Below, piece after piece: positions 33,228-42,143 of a DNA stretch of 64,000 nucleotides. The translations under genes were made by a program, and so were the position numbers. Source of the stretch: Empedobacter sedimenti (lineage in GTDB: Bacteria; Bacteroidota; Bacteroidia; Flavobacteriales; Weeksellaceae); contig NZ_JASCQG010000001.1 in the NCBI RefSeq assembly GCF_030005555.1, forward strand, positions 310,001 through 374,000, in the 5' to 3' direction. The notes under the pieces were generated by a model that ran no database searches, was not told the origin of the DNA, and was given only the letters and a program-made list of their open reading frames with translations. The stretch's first letter is position 1. The number at the start of each line of letters is the position of its first letter.

Positions 33228-35087
33228 TTAAATCCCAGTAAACTTAATTCCTAAGCTCATCCAAGTAGTAGGTAATGGAATTGCTCCTGCTTCGTTATAT
33301 GTTGTGTTAAAAATGTTTTGCGCATCAAAATAAATACTCAAATTATTTTTGAATGAATGATTAATTCTTGCATCAGTAATCCAGTAAGATTTATACGATT
33401 GACGTGTATTATAACGATTTGCAACACTTAAAGTAGTTCTTCCAATTGAATAATCTATCGTATTGATTAACTGATGTTTTAAACTTTCTATTTTATATTT
33501 TGAATTGTATTGATCATCTACATTTTTAAATTCAGGATCAAGATAAGAATAGCTCAAAGAAAACTTCAAACTTTGGTTTGCAGAAAAATTTGTTAAGTAT
33601 GAAACCTTTGTGTTAAATCCATTCGTTTTCAAATCTCCAAAATTTTGCGCTTGCCAAGGTTCGCTAGATGTTAAACGTACCCAATCGATAAAATCTGTAA
33701 TTGAACGATAGAAATAGTAGGCATTAAATGTCCAATTTCTCTTGTTGTATTTAAATCCTATTTCGGTTTGAAAAGCCTTTTCAGATTCTACATTTGCATT
33801 CCCAATATTTCCTGGTCGCTGATCCAAATATAAATCTGTAAATGAAGGAATTCGCTGACTTGTCCCTGCATTTACCATCAATTTTAAGTTCGAATTTACA
33901 GCATAACTCGCATCAATTCCCGGAAAAGCTTGCCAACCATATTGCGAATTGTAGTTAACATATGTTCCGACATTTACATTCAATTTTGGTGTAATATCCG
34001 TTTTATATTCCGCATAAAATCCAACATTATCACGTGTATGATTTTTGATACTTGTCGACGAAATTTGCTCATTACGGTACTCAACACCTACTCCAATTTG
34101 ACCTTTGTTTAATTGATATGTCGAATTCACTTCTCCTGAAATAGAATTAGAATAATGCTTTGATCTTGCTTTACTCAAATTATTTTTGAAATAACGATAA
34201 TCATCAAAATTATAACGATAACTCACTCGTGGCGCTAACGTAATTCTATCTGACAGTTGATGCTTTGATTGAATGTTAACTAATGTTGTTTCAACCAATT
34301 CTTTCGAGTTTTTATCACCTGGAGATGCATAAAAACCATTTGCTCCGAAACCATTTTTCACATAACCATAAGAAGCAACTAAACTATTGGCATCATCAAA
34401 CTGAAAATTCCCTTGATAATACAACTTATTGTTCTCGTAAGCCGTATTGTATCGGTATCCATTTCCCCAATCGTGGCTCACATACAACTGATGTTGATGC
34501 GTTTCCTTTGCTAAATTAGCACCAAGTTGTACGCCTCTACTTGTAAATTTATCACCTGTATCTTCGCTATCTTTCTTGAAATTTGTTCCAAAATAGGTAT
34601 TCGCAAAAACACCCGTTTTCTTTGGTTGACGCGTGACAATATTAATGACACCTGTCAAACTATTATTTCCGTATACACGAGCAGCCGGACCACGTACCAC
34701 TTCTATTCTATCAATCGCTTCAAGTGGAATTGGAAGATTTAGCGCATTATGAGCCGTTTGATGATCCATAATTTTAACTCCATTCAATAAAATCAAAGTT
34801 TGCTCAAAACTTCCACCATCCATCGAAATATCTGCTTGCGTACCAAATGGTCCGCGTTGGCGCAAATCTATTCCAGAAGCATACTGCAACACATCTTGCA
34901 AAGAACGCGCTGGTAGTTTATTAATTTCAGTTTTACTTAACACATATATATTTCTATTTTCTTTAGAAAGCGGTGTATTTAGACGGTTATCTAAAATAGA
35001 AACTTCTCCTATCGCAATGGTATCATTCGCGGTTTGTGCAAAAATACTTTGTGCAGCTAAACACAATACCATAGTAATCTTCTTCAT
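33228..35087 (-). CDS. TonB-dependent outer-membrane receptor
   Basis: A 619-residue outer-membrane receptor. Residues 1-18 are a signal peptide; the plug covers about 45-150 (SLQDVLQYASGIDLRQRGPF, ILLNGVKI, then RIEVVRGPAARVYGNNSLTG VINIVT). The 22-strand barrel follows, ending ...WMSLGIKFTGI. It is short, without a carboxypeptidase-like N-terminal domain, similar in size to BtuB-type and vitamin/siderophore receptors. The substrate cannot be told from sequence. It is divergent from a MocR/PdxR-like regulator 86 bp away, which is likely its controller; by analogy with PdxR the ligand could be a B6 vitamer or an amine. No partner SusD gene is adjacent. Confidence 0.85.
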   Translation of the reverse strand: MKKITMVLCLAAQSIFAQTANDTIAIGEVSILDNRLNTPLSKENRNIYVLSKTEINKLPARSLQDVLQYASGIDLRQRGPFGTQADISMDGGSFEQTLILLNGVKIMDHQTAHNALNLPIPLEAIDRIEVVRGPAARVYGNNSLTGVINIVTRQPKKTGVFANTYFGTNFKKDSEDTGDKFTSRGVQLGANLAKETHQHQLYVSHDWGNGYRYNTAYENNKLYYQGNFQFDDANSLVASYGYVKNGFGANGFYASPGDKNSKELVETTLVNIQSKHQLSDRITLAPRVSYRYNFDDYRYFKNNLSKARSKHYSNSISGEVNSTYQLNKGQIGVGVEYRNEQISSTSIKNHTRDNVGFYAEYKTDITPKLNVNVGTYVNYNSQYGWQAFPGIDASYAVNSNLKLMVNAGTSQRIPSFTDLYLDQRPGNIGNANVESEKAFQTEIGFKYNKRNWTFNAYYFYRSITDFIDWVRLTSSEPWQAQNFGDLKTNGFNTKVSYLTNFSANQSLKFSLSYSYLDPEFKNVDDQYNSKYKIESLKHQLINTIDYSIGRTTLSVANRYNTRQSYKSYWITDARINHSFKNNLSIYFDAQNIFNTTYNEAGAIPLPTTWMSLGIKFTGI

Positions 35088-35173
35088 TTTTACTAATTAT
35101 TTAATTAATTGAGTTAAATCTGATGCGAAAGTAGTATCTTTCCGACCTACCTAAATATACCAGTTTTTAGTTT
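35088..35173. promoter_or_regulatory. divergent promoter region of TonB receptor and MocR regulator
   Basis: An 86-bp intergenic region shared by the two divergent starts. On the plus strand TATCTTTC at 35135-35142 resembles the -7 consensus with one mismatch. The repeated ACCT in GACCTACCTAAATATACC (35144-35161) could be part of a regulator site, as MocR proteins bind direct repeats; this is only suggestive. Confidence 0.35.
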
Positions 35174-36655
35174 ATGAATAGTCCGGCTGAAATACCTTAC
35201 AAAAGTTTTATTGAAATTGAGCGTAATTCTGATACACCTATTTATCTACAATTAGCAAATCAACTGGCTAAAGCTATACAATTAGGTTATATTCCAAGTG
35301 GCACAAAATTACTCGGAACTAGACAATTAAGTGATATTTTAACGCTTCATCGCAATACAATTGTCAATAGTTTTCAGGAACTTGAAGCCCAAGGTTGGAT
35401 AGAAATTGTTCCGAATAAAGGAAGTTATGTTTTGAGTCAATCCTCTCAAAAATTTCAGAAAACCATTGTTCCAAAGCAATTTTCAATCAATTTATCTCCT
35501 AATAAAACTGGTTTTCAATTTGAGCAATCGATACTTTTGGATAATCCGTACGAAAGTTTTAATCAACGATTATATTTAACCGATGGAACAATCGATCATC
35601 GATTGGCAGAACTAAAACTTCCTGCTAAATTATATTCAGCTATTTTAAAACGAAAAACGTCAATTTCGAAGATAAATCAGTCCAAAAATGAGTATTTTTT
35701 GAAAAATTTAGCGAATTATCTCAATTTAACACGAGGTTTACATATTTCGAAAGAAAATATTTTAGTGACGAGAAGTTCGGAAATTTCACTTTTCATAATT
35801 GCTCAAATTCTTTTAAAACAAAATGATTTTGTTGCAGTTGCAAATTTAAGTTATTATAAAAGTAACATGATTTTTCAGACACAGTTTGCTAAAATCAAAC
35901 AAATAAAAACGGATGAATTTGGTATTGACACCGATGATTTAAGAAGATTGTGCGAACAATTTCCGATTCGAATTGTTTATGTTACGCCACATCACCACTA
36001 CCCTACAACAGTAACATTAAGTTCACAAAGGAGAGTAGAATTACTACAACTTTCACAGGAATTTGGTTTTGCAATTGTTGAAGATGATTACGATTTTGAT
36101 TTCCATTACAGCAATCATCCAATTTTACCTTTGGCAAGTTCGGATCAAAATGGAATGGTTGTCTATACGGGAAAATTTGGTCATTATCTTGCTCCTGGTT
36201 ACCGAATTGGATTTATTGTAGCGCCAAAAAATTTAATTCTTGAAGCTAAAAAACATTTATCTGTGCTCGATCAACAAGTTGATCCATTTATCGAGCAAGT
36301 TTTAGGTGAAATGATTAGCGAAGGTGAAATCAATCGAATCCTTAAAAAGCATCGTAAAAGCTATCGAGAACGGCGCGATTATTTTTGTCTTAAATTGAAA
36401 ACTGAATTAAATGATCTGATCACTTTTAATAATCCAAATGGAGGTTTAGCCGTTTGGGTTAATTTTAATCAACCTATAAATTTGATGGAATTAAAACGTA
36501 ATTGTGCAAAAAATGATTTATTTATTCCACAAACAATTCTATACCAAACCCAACACCAAACTGGTATCAGACTTGGATTTACACATCTAAATTTTGAAGA
36601 AATAGATGAAGTAATTTCAATTCTAAAACAAGAAATCACAAAAAAAGCTGAATAA
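35174..36655 (+). CDS. MocR/PdxR-like regulator with altered PLP-lysine site
   Basis: A 493-residue protein with an N-terminal GntR winged helix (about 12-90: SDTPIYLQLANQLAKAIQLG YIPSGTKLLGTRQLSDIL...) and a C-terminal fold-type-I aminotransferase-like domain (about 130-480). Landmarks VTPHHHYPTTVTLS (270-283) and VEDDYDFDFHY (302-312) are present. The PLP-lysine motif, usually Y-x-G-S-F-S-K-x-x-x-P, here reads YTGKFGHYLAP: the canonical lysine position is H337, with a lysine at 334 instead. Schiff-base binding of PLP may be lost or shifted. The gene is divergent from the TonB receptor and probably regulates it. Confidence 0.85.
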   Translation: MNSPAEIPYKSFIEIERNSDTPIYLQLANQLAKAIQLGYIPSGTKLLGTRQLSDILTLHRNTIVNSFQELEAQGWIEIVPNKGSYVLSQSSQKFQKTIVPKQFSINLSPNKTGFQFEQSILLDNPYESFNQRLYLTDGTIDHRLAELKLPAKLYSAILKRKTSISKINQSKNEYFLKNLANYLNLTRGLHISKENILVTRSSEISLFIIAQILLKQNDFVAVANLSYYKSNMIFQTQFAKIKQIKTDEFGIDTDDLRRLCEQFPIRIVYVTPHHHYPTTVTLSSQRRVELLQLSQEFGFAIVEDDYDFDFHYSNHPILPLASSDQNGMVVYTGKFGHYLAPGYRIGFIVAPKNLILEAKKHLSVLDQQVDPFIEQVLGEMISEGEINRILKKHRKSYRERRDYFCLKLKTELNDLITFNNPNGGLAVWVNFNQPINLMELKRNCAKNDLFIPQTILYQTQHQTGIRLGFTHLNFEEIDEVISILKQEITKKAE

Positions 36656-36669
36656 ATTTCAGCTTTTTT
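36641..36669. terminator. bidirectional terminator
   Basis: A 12-bp perfect stem (AAAAAAGCTGAA 36641-36652, TTCAGCTTTTTT 36658-36669) with a 5-base loop, overlapping the end of the MocR-like gene and serving the convergent DUF4442 gene as well. Confidence 0.8.
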
Positions 36670-36672
36670 ATT

Positions 36673-37128
36673 TTATTTTTTATCTCTCAATTTGAATGTC
36701 CAAGTAAACTGAAATTCAGAAACAACATCTCCTTCTTCATCAACTCCTCTACTCGTCACATTTAGCGATACACCTTTCTTCGTTTCAATAGCTTCTTTTA
36801 TAGCTGCATCTATTTTTTCTCCATCTTCGCAAGTAAATACAATTTTACCAACAGCTTTTTTCAAATACTTCGATTGCATTCCTAAAACTAACATCGAAAT
36901 ATCTTCTCCCGATTTCGAAATCTTTGCATTAGCCATCAAACCAGAAGAAAATTCTGCTGCCATTCCTTGCACTGCCCAGAACATACTTTTGAACGGGTTT
37001 TGATTAAGGAATCCATATTTTACTCTTGTCGAAACTTTGTTTTCTTCCCAAGATTCTAAACGTACACCAGCAATCCAAGCGATTGGAATTTGTGTAGTCA
37101 AGACATTTTTAAAAAGTTCTTTGTTCAT
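36673..37128 (-). CDS. DUF4442 hotdog-fold protein
   Basis: A 151-residue protein with the hotdog layout of DUF4442/PaaI-like thioesterases: KVSTRVKYGFLNQNPFKSMF WAVQGMAAEFSSGL, where the N-P---G/S-M/F-A motif marks the fold, then KYLKKAVGKIVFTCEDGEKI and GDVVSEFQFTWTFK. Many such proteins hydrolyse or bind acyl-CoA, but no substrate is known for DUF4442. It lies downstream of the convergent MocR-like gene, with a shared terminator. Cytoplasmic. Confidence 0.8.
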   Translation of the reverse strand: MNKELFKNVLTTQIPIAWIAGVRLESWEENKVSTRVKYGFLNQNPFKSMFWAVQGMAAEFSSGLMANAKISKSGEDISMLVLGMQSKYLKKAVGKIVFTCEDGEKIDAAIKEAIETKKGVSLNVTSRGVDEEGDVVSEFQFTWTFKLRDKK

Positions 37129-37218
37129 TTTCTCATTATATCAAAAGGGTTAATGTAATAAAAGTAAATGTTTTATTTGATTTTCTTCAATTATTAAAGA
37201 AATTAATTCTAAAGTTAC

Positions 37219-37785
37219 TTATCCATTTCTCCTAATTCTACTGAGTGATGAAGATGTGATTCCTAGATAAGTTGCTAACATACTTAGAGGAACACGATTG
37301 GCTAAACCTGGATAATGCTCTAAAAAAAGATGATATCGACTTGTGGCATCTAAATTTTTCATTGCGCTCGCGGTTTTCAATTTACTTTCTGCAACAAAAG
37401 CATACAATTTGCTCATCAACAAAGGCCAAATAGCAATCTGTTTTTCCAGTATTGTAAAACTATCATAATCAATTGACCAAACCGTTGCATCCGTAATAGC
37501 TTCTACATAATCATTAGAAAGTGTTTGTTCGTGAAAACTATGAAGATCACCAATAAATCGACCTTCGTAAATAAAATAGTTTGTAAAATCATCTCCTTCT
37601 TTGTTATAATATACAGAACGAAAAACTCCTTCGTGAACAAAAGCGATCTTTTTACTTGTATTGCCATGTTCAATAAAATAAGTACCTTTTGGAATTTGAA
37701 CCAATTTAAACAGACTCATTATTATTCGTCTTTCTTCTTCATTAAGAGATCCAAATTTTTCTATATATCCGATAAGCTCTTTCAT
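37219..37785 (-). CDS. Crp/Fnr-family regulator
   Basis: A 188-residue protein with an N-terminal cyclic-nucleotide-binding-like beta-roll (LVQIPKGTYFIEHGNTSKKI AFVHEGVFRSVYY) and a short C-terminal helix-turn-helix (VPLSMLATYLGITSSSLSRI RR). No cysteine cluster for an Fnr-type Fe-S centre is seen. The target is unknown; the Bacteroidota versions often control nearby monooxygenase or transport genes. It lies 90 bp downstream of the DUF4442 start and 49 bp before the PurA stop, with no visible terminator. Confidence 0.85.
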   Translation of the reverse strand: MKELIGYIEKFGSLNEEERRIIMSLFKLVQIPKGTYFIEHGNTSKKIAFVHEGVFRSVYYNKEGDDFTNYFIYEGRFIGDLHSFHEQTLSNDYVEAITDATVWSIDYDSFTILEKQIAIWPLLMSKLYAFVAESKLKTASAMKNLDATSRYHLFLEHYPGLANRVPLSMLATYLGITSSSLSRIRRNG

Positions 37786-37834
37786 TTGATTTAAATGTAC
37801 GATAATTCTATTTTAATTAAATAAATTATTCATT

Positions 37835-39118
37835 TTACAAGGAAATGATATCTTCTCTTTTTGGACCGATTGATAAATGACTTAAAGGAACATCTAATTG
37901 ATTAGATAAAAATAATACATAATCTAACAATTCTTTTGGTAGTTCTTCTTTATTATAAATAGTTGAAAATTGAGAATTCCACCCTTTGAAAGTTTTCCAA
38001 ATAGGTAAAGCAATACTAAAAGTGTCATCCATACTCGCTATTTCTTGATCAGCATCTTTCACTTTATACAATTCACAAAGCTCAATGTTTTCCATTTCAT
38101 CTAACACATCAGCTTTTGTCATAATAAGTTTAGTAACTCCATTCAGCATAACTGCATATTTTAAAGCTGGAAGATCTAACCAACCAATTCTACGAGGTCT
38201 TCCTGTATTAGATCCAAACTCATTTCCTTTTAAACGAAGGTTATCTGCCAAATCATTGTTTAATTCACTAGGAAATGGACCATCTCCTACACGTGTTACA
38301 TAAGCTTTAAAAACTCCGAAAACCTCTCCAACCTTTGATGGAGAAACACCTAAACTTACACAAGCTGCAGAAGCTATTGTGTTAGATGATGTTACATAAG
38401 GATATGTTCCGTGATCTATATCTAACATTGTGGCTTGAGCACCTTCGGCTAAAACTCTTTTGTTAGATTGAAGTGAAGAATTAAGAAAAACTTCAGTATC
38501 GATAACAGATAATTTTCTCAAAAACGCTACGTCAGCAAAAAAAGTCTTCATCATGATATCGAAACTCATCATTTCAATTCCCTTATTTAATAATTCACTG
38601 AATGATTGATAAATAGAATTACTAACATCTGTTTCAAAGTTTTCATTAAAAATATCAGAGATTCTAAAACCATGTCGTTTTATTTTATTTGAATATGCAG
38701 AACCTATTCCATTTCGAGTTGTACCAATTGTGCGATAATCTGTTGAAGTTTCATAAAAAATATCCCAATATTTATCTGTTGGTAAAATCAATTGTGCTTT
38801 CTTAGAAATAAAAAGTCGATTTCTAAAATTGAGTTCTGGACATTTTCTTTCTAATTCTTCAATTTCGTTACGCAATTGACTTGGATTAACAACTGTTCCT
38901 GTGCCAATAACATTTTGAATATGAGAATAAAAAACACCAGATGGTAATTGTTTTAATGTAATCTTTTTATCATTCCAAAAAATTGTATGCCCAGCATTTG
39001 CACCACCATTAAAACGAGCAACAATATCATAATTTGGACAAATGTAGTCTATAAATTTTCCTTTCCCTTCATCACCCCACTGAAGTCCTACAAGGATATC
39101 CATTTTAGCTGTATTCAT
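37835..39118 (-). CDS. purA: adenylosuccinate synthetase, divergent copy
   Basis: A 427-residue protein with the complete PurA fold: QWGDEGKGK (13-21, with catalytic-Asp equivalent D16), NAGHT (41-45, with His44), the switch/IMP region TTRNGIGSAY (133-142), LDIDHGTYPYVTSSNT and GRPRRIGWLD, and TKADVLD. It makes adenylosuccinate from IMP, aspartate and GTP. The copy is unusual: the common TTGRGIGPAY reads TTRNGIGSAY, so the Arg known to touch IMP across the dimer is displaced (N136), and EGAQG is EGAQA. It may be a second, specialised enzyme rather than the housekeeping one. It has a strong promoter of its own. Confidence 0.8.
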   Translation of the reverse strand: MNTAKMDILVGLQWGDEGKGKFIDYICPNYDIVARFNGGANAGHTIFWNDKKITLKQLPSGVFYSHIQNVIGTGTVVNPSQLRNEIEELERKCPELNFRNRLFISKKAQLILPTDKYWDIFYETSTDYRTIGTTRNGIGSAYSNKIKRHGFRISDIFNENFETDVSNSIYQSFSELLNKGIEMMSFDIMMKTFFADVAFLRKLSVIDTEVFLNSSLQSNKRVLAEGAQATMLDIDHGTYPYVTSSNTIASAACVSLGVSPSKVGEVFGVFKAYVTRVGDGPFPSELNNDLADNLRLKGNEFGSNTGRPRRIGWLDLPALKYAVMLNGVTKLIMTKADVLDEMENIELCELYKVKDADQEIASMDDTFSIALPIWKTFKGWNSQFSTIYNKEELPKELLDYVLFLSNQLDVPLSHLSIGPKREDIISL

Positions 39119-39137
39119 TTTTTTAATTTTTATACCG

Positions 39138-39168
39138 CAAAATTATAAGCACATCTTCTCTCCACAAT
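39138..39168 (-). promoter_or_regulatory. Bacteroidota-type promoter for the PurA gene
   Basis: On the minus strand TAATTTTG (39145-39138) is an exact TAnnTTTG -7 box, and ATTG (39168-39165) lies at the optimal 19-bp spacing as -33 element. The -7 box ends about 20 bp before the purA ATG at 39118. Confidence 0.65.
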
Positions 39169-39264
39169 TGCCATTTGACAAATAATATAAAAAAGTATTT
39201 ACACTATAAAATTTAAAATCTATCCTAATAGTTTTTGTAATTTGTACACTATATTTAAACACTT

Positions 39265-40377
39265 ATGGAATCTAATAAAAAAGATCTTCAAGCAAAACAA
39301 TCCGAATTATTTTACAAAGTTGACATTGTTATAATTGGAGCTGGACAAGCTGGTTTATCTGCGGCCTATCATCTTAAAAAAAGAGGAATTAAACCCGGAA
39401 AAGGTTTTGTAATTTTAGATGACGAACCACATGCAGGAGGCGCTTGGCAACACAGATGGGACTCTTTGACTCTTAGTACAGTAAACGGAATTAATGATTT
39501 ACCAGGCTTAACTTTTGCAGAGGCAGTACAAATAAATGACAAAGAATTGCAAGCCAATAAAGCCGTTCCTGCATATTACGAAAAATATGAGAAAGAGTAT
39601 GAATTGCCTATTATTAGACCATTGCGTGTTAATAAAATAGAAGAGAATAACGGTCGTTTTTTTGTTCGGACTAATGGAGTTCAATTTAGTGCAAGAGGTA
39701 TTATTAATGCTACTGGAACATGGAAAACACCAAATATCCCAAAAATTAAAGGTTCTGAACTTTTTAAAGGAAAACAACTCCATACAAACGAATATAAAAA
39801 TGCGGATGAGTTTATAGGGCAACATGTAATTATTGTTGGTGGAGGAATTTCTGCAGTACAATTATTAGGAGAAATTTCAAAAGTAACCAAAACGTCTTGG
39901 GTAACAAGAAGACCACCAGATTTTAGAGATTATAAATTTACAGAAGAATTAGGAAGAGAAGCTGTAGCAATGGTAGATAAACGTGTGAGAGAAGGTTTAC
40001 CTGTCCAATCTGTTGTTTCTGTAACTGGACTTCCCATTACACCTGCAATTGAAGGTTTGTTAAATAAAGGAGTTCTGGATAGAAAACCTATGTTTGATGA
40101 AATAACTGAAGATGGTGTAAAATGGAATGACGGAACAGTTTTAAACGCTGATGTTATCTTCTGGAATACCGGTTTTAGACATAGTTTAGATCATCTTGCG
40201 TCTTTACATTTACAAAATGATAAGGATGGAATTGAAATGAGCGGAAAGTTAGCAACACAAGTAGCAAAAGATCCAAGAATACATTTAACTGGATATGGAC
40301 CATCTGCTTCTACAATTGGTGCAAACAGAGCTGGAGCCGCTGTAGCTAGAGAAATAATTACTACTTTAAATTTATAA
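39265..40377 (+). CDS. FAD/NAD(P)-dependent monooxygenase-like oxidoreductase
   Basis: A 370-residue flavoprotein of the CzcO/flavin-monooxygenase type. FAD motif: VDIVIIGAGQAGLSAAYHLK (residues about 18-37); substrate/FAD loop GGAWQHRWDSLTL; NAD(P) motif HVIIVGGGISAVQLLGEISK (about 187-206); and the ATG motif IINATGTWKTPNIP. It would catalyse an FAD- and NADPH-dependent oxidation of an unknown small molecule. It is divergent from purA. The substrate cannot be inferred; it is not obviously linked to the ABC-F gene downstream. Confidence 0.8.
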   Translation: MESNKKDLQAKQSELFYKVDIVIIGAGQAGLSAAYHLKKRGIKPGKGFVILDDEPHAGGAWQHRWDSLTLSTVNGINDLPGLTFAEAVQINDKELQANKAVPAYYEKYEKEYELPIIRPLRVNKIEENNGRFFVRTNGVQFSARGIINATGTWKTPNIPKIKGSELFKGKQLHTNEYKNADEFIGQHVIIVGGGISAVQLLGEISKVTKTSWVTRRPPDFRDYKFTEELGREAVAMVDKRVREGLPVQSVVSVTGLPITPAIEGLLNKGVLDRKPMFDEITEDGVKWNDGTVLNADVIFWNTGFRHSLDHLASLHLQNDKDGIEMSGKLATQVAKDPRIHLTGYGPSASTIGANRAGAAVAREIITTLNL

Positions 40378-40423
40378 ATATCAAGTTAATAAGCATGGAA
40401 AAACTTCGTATTTAAAATTTTGC

Positions 40424-40547
40424 TATATTTGCACAATAACTTTTCAAAGTAAGAATATACATGTAAAATACAATTTCTTTCAGACACATTTAAAACATTA
40501 ACTATTCTATAGCTGATGTATTGTTTCATCACTTTAAGAAAGAAATC
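40424..40547 (+). promoter_or_regulatory. leader of ABC-F gene: -7 box and attenuator stem
   Basis: TATATTTG at 40424-40431 matches the -7 consensus (no clear -33). The roughly 110-base leader contains ATTTCTTTC (40473-40481), which is perfectly complementary to GAAAGAAAT (40538-40546) placed directly in front of the ATG at 40548. Pairing would hide the start region. The stem is AT-rich and hence weak, and the control model is inference. Confidence 0.4.
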
Positions 40548-40554
40548 ATGCTAA
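40516..40554 (+). CDS. possible 12-residue leader peptide of ABC-F gene
   Basis: ATG at 40516 opens a 12-codon frame, MYCFITLRKKSC-stop, whose stop TAA (40552-40554) overlaps the ABC-F start at 40548 by 7 bp. Ribosomes translating it would break the 40473/40538 stem. Short overlapping leaders control several antibiotic-resistance ABC-F genes by ribosome stalling. A frame this short can occur by chance. Confidence 0.4.
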   Translation: MYCFITLRKKSC

Positions 40555-42143
40555 TCTTACAAAATATTTCATACACACATTTAAATAATGATGTCCTATT
40601 TAGTGACATTAATCTTACAATTAATAATCTTCAAAAAATTGCATTAATAGGCAATAACGGAAGTGGAAAGTCTACTTTATTCAAAATTATTTCTGGAGAA
40701 TTAGAGTCTTCCTCTGGACAAAAAACAATTGACAAAACGCCATATTACATACCTCAAATTTTTGGACAATATAATCATTTGACTATTGCAGAAGCCTTAA
40801 AAGTTGATAGAAAACTAGTAGCGCTTAACGAAATATTGAACGGTAATGTCACCGAAGAAAATTATACTTTATTGAATGAAGATTGGTCTATTGAAGAGCG
40901 TTGCTTTAACGCTTTAAAACACTGGGAATTACACAATATTGACCTTAATCAAAAAATGGAAACATTAAGTGGAGGTCAAAAAACAAAAGTTTTTCTAGCT
41001 GGAGTTACGGTAAATCAACCAGAATTAATTTTGTTAGACGAACCCAGTAACCATTTAGATAAATCGGGCAGACAACTTTTATATGATTTTATCTCATCAA
41101 GTAGAAGTACTTTATTAATTATAAGTCATGATAAAAAATTGCTCCAATTAGTAGACACAATTTGTGAATTGAATAAGAATGGTATAAAAACCTATGGAGG
41201 AAATTATACCTTTTATGAAGAGCAAAAACAAATTGAAAATAATGCATTAAACCTAGATATTAAAAATAAAGAATCTGAATTAAGAAAAGCTAAAATAAAG
41301 GAGAGAGAAACAAAAGAGCGTCAACAAAAATTAGATAGTAGAGGAAAGCAGAAACAAGAAAAAGCTGGCGTTGCTAGAATTATGATGAATACTCTTCGTA
41401 ATAGTGCCGAAAATAGTTCGGCAAAATTAAAAGATATTCATACTCAAAAAATTGACGGAATTTCTAATGATTTGCGTGAGTTACGTTTTTCACAATTTGA
41501 GATAGATAAAATGAGGTTTGAATTTAACGATTCCACCTTGCATAAAGGAAAAACATTATTTACGGCAACAGATATCAATTTTTCATATCGCAAAACACTA
41601 CTTTGGAAAAACAATTTAAACTTTACCATTACAAGTGGAGAACGAATTGTTATAAAAGGAGATAATGGAACAGGAAAAACTACGTTAGTAAAGCTAATTT
41701 TAGGTCAATATCAACCTAATTCTGGAGAAATTTACTCAACAATTGGCTCGTCAATTTATATTGATCAAGATTATTCTTTTCTAAATAATCAATTAACTGT
41801 ATATGAACAAGCCCAAGAGTTTAATACTTTTCCTTTACAAGAACATGAAATAAAAGTGAGATTAAATCGATTTTTATTCTCTAAAAATGACTGGGACAAA
41901 CCATGTTCAGCCCTAAGTGGAGGAGAAAAAATGAGATTATCATTATATTGTTTAATGATTACCAATCAATCTCCAGAAATAATTATTTTGGACGAACCTA
42001 CCAATAATTTAGATATTCAGAATGTAGAAATTTTAACCAATGCGGTAAATGATTATCAAGGAAGTCTAATCGTTATTTCTCATGATCAATTCTTTATAGA
42101 AAATATTAATATTGAAAGGACAATTGAGCTACTTTCATATTAG
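40548..42143 (+). CDS. ABC-F family ATPase (ribosome-associated)
   Basis: A 531-residue protein from the ATG at 40548; an upstream TTG at 40521 is rejected. It has two ABC domains without membrane segments: Walker A GNNGSGKST (35-43), signature LSGGQKTKVF and Walker B LILLDEPSNHLD; then Walker A GDNGTGKTT, signature LSGGEKMRLS and IIILDEPTNNLD. The linker (about 220-330) is basic and helical, the P-site tRNA interaction motif of ABC-F proteins. These act on the ribosome, either in translation or in antibiotic protection; I cannot decide which. The leader arrangement favours drug-inducible control. Confidence 0.85.
   Translation: MLILQNISYTHLNNDVLFSDINLTINNLQKIALIGNNGSGKSTLFKIISGELESSSGQKTIDKTPYYIPQIFGQYNHLTIAEALKVDRKLVALNEILNGNVTEENYTLLNEDWSIEERCFNALKHWELHNIDLNQKMETLSGGQKTKVFLAGVTVNQPELILLDEPSNHLDKSGRQLLYDFISSSRSTLLIISHDKKLLQLVDTICELNKNGIKTYGGNYTFYEEQKQIENNALNLDIKNKESELRKAKIKERETKERQQKLDSRGKQKQEKAGVARIMMNTLRNSAENSSAKLKDIHTQKIDGISNDLRELRFSQFEIDKMRFEFNDSTLHKGKTLFTATDINFSYRKTLLWKNNLNFTITSGERIVIKGDNGTGKTTLVKLILGQYQPNSGEIYSTIGSSIYIDQDYSFLNNQLTVYEQAQEFNTFPLQEHEIKVRLNRFLFSKNDWDKPCSALSGGEKMRLSLYCLMITNQSPEIIILDEPTNNLDIQNVEILTNAVNDYQGSLIVISHDQFFIENINIERTIELLSY

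Noticed and set aside
35088-35173. Cobalamin riboswitch upstream of the TonB receptor
   Set aside because: Only 86 bp are available and no B12-box-like sequence is seen, so the receptor was not called BtuB.
37835-39118. Phage-type PurZ (2-aminoadenine synthesis)
   Set aside because: The catalytic Asp equivalent D16 of the GDEGKGK motif and the general PurA layout are retained, and no phage genes are nearby; only some IMP-site residues differ.
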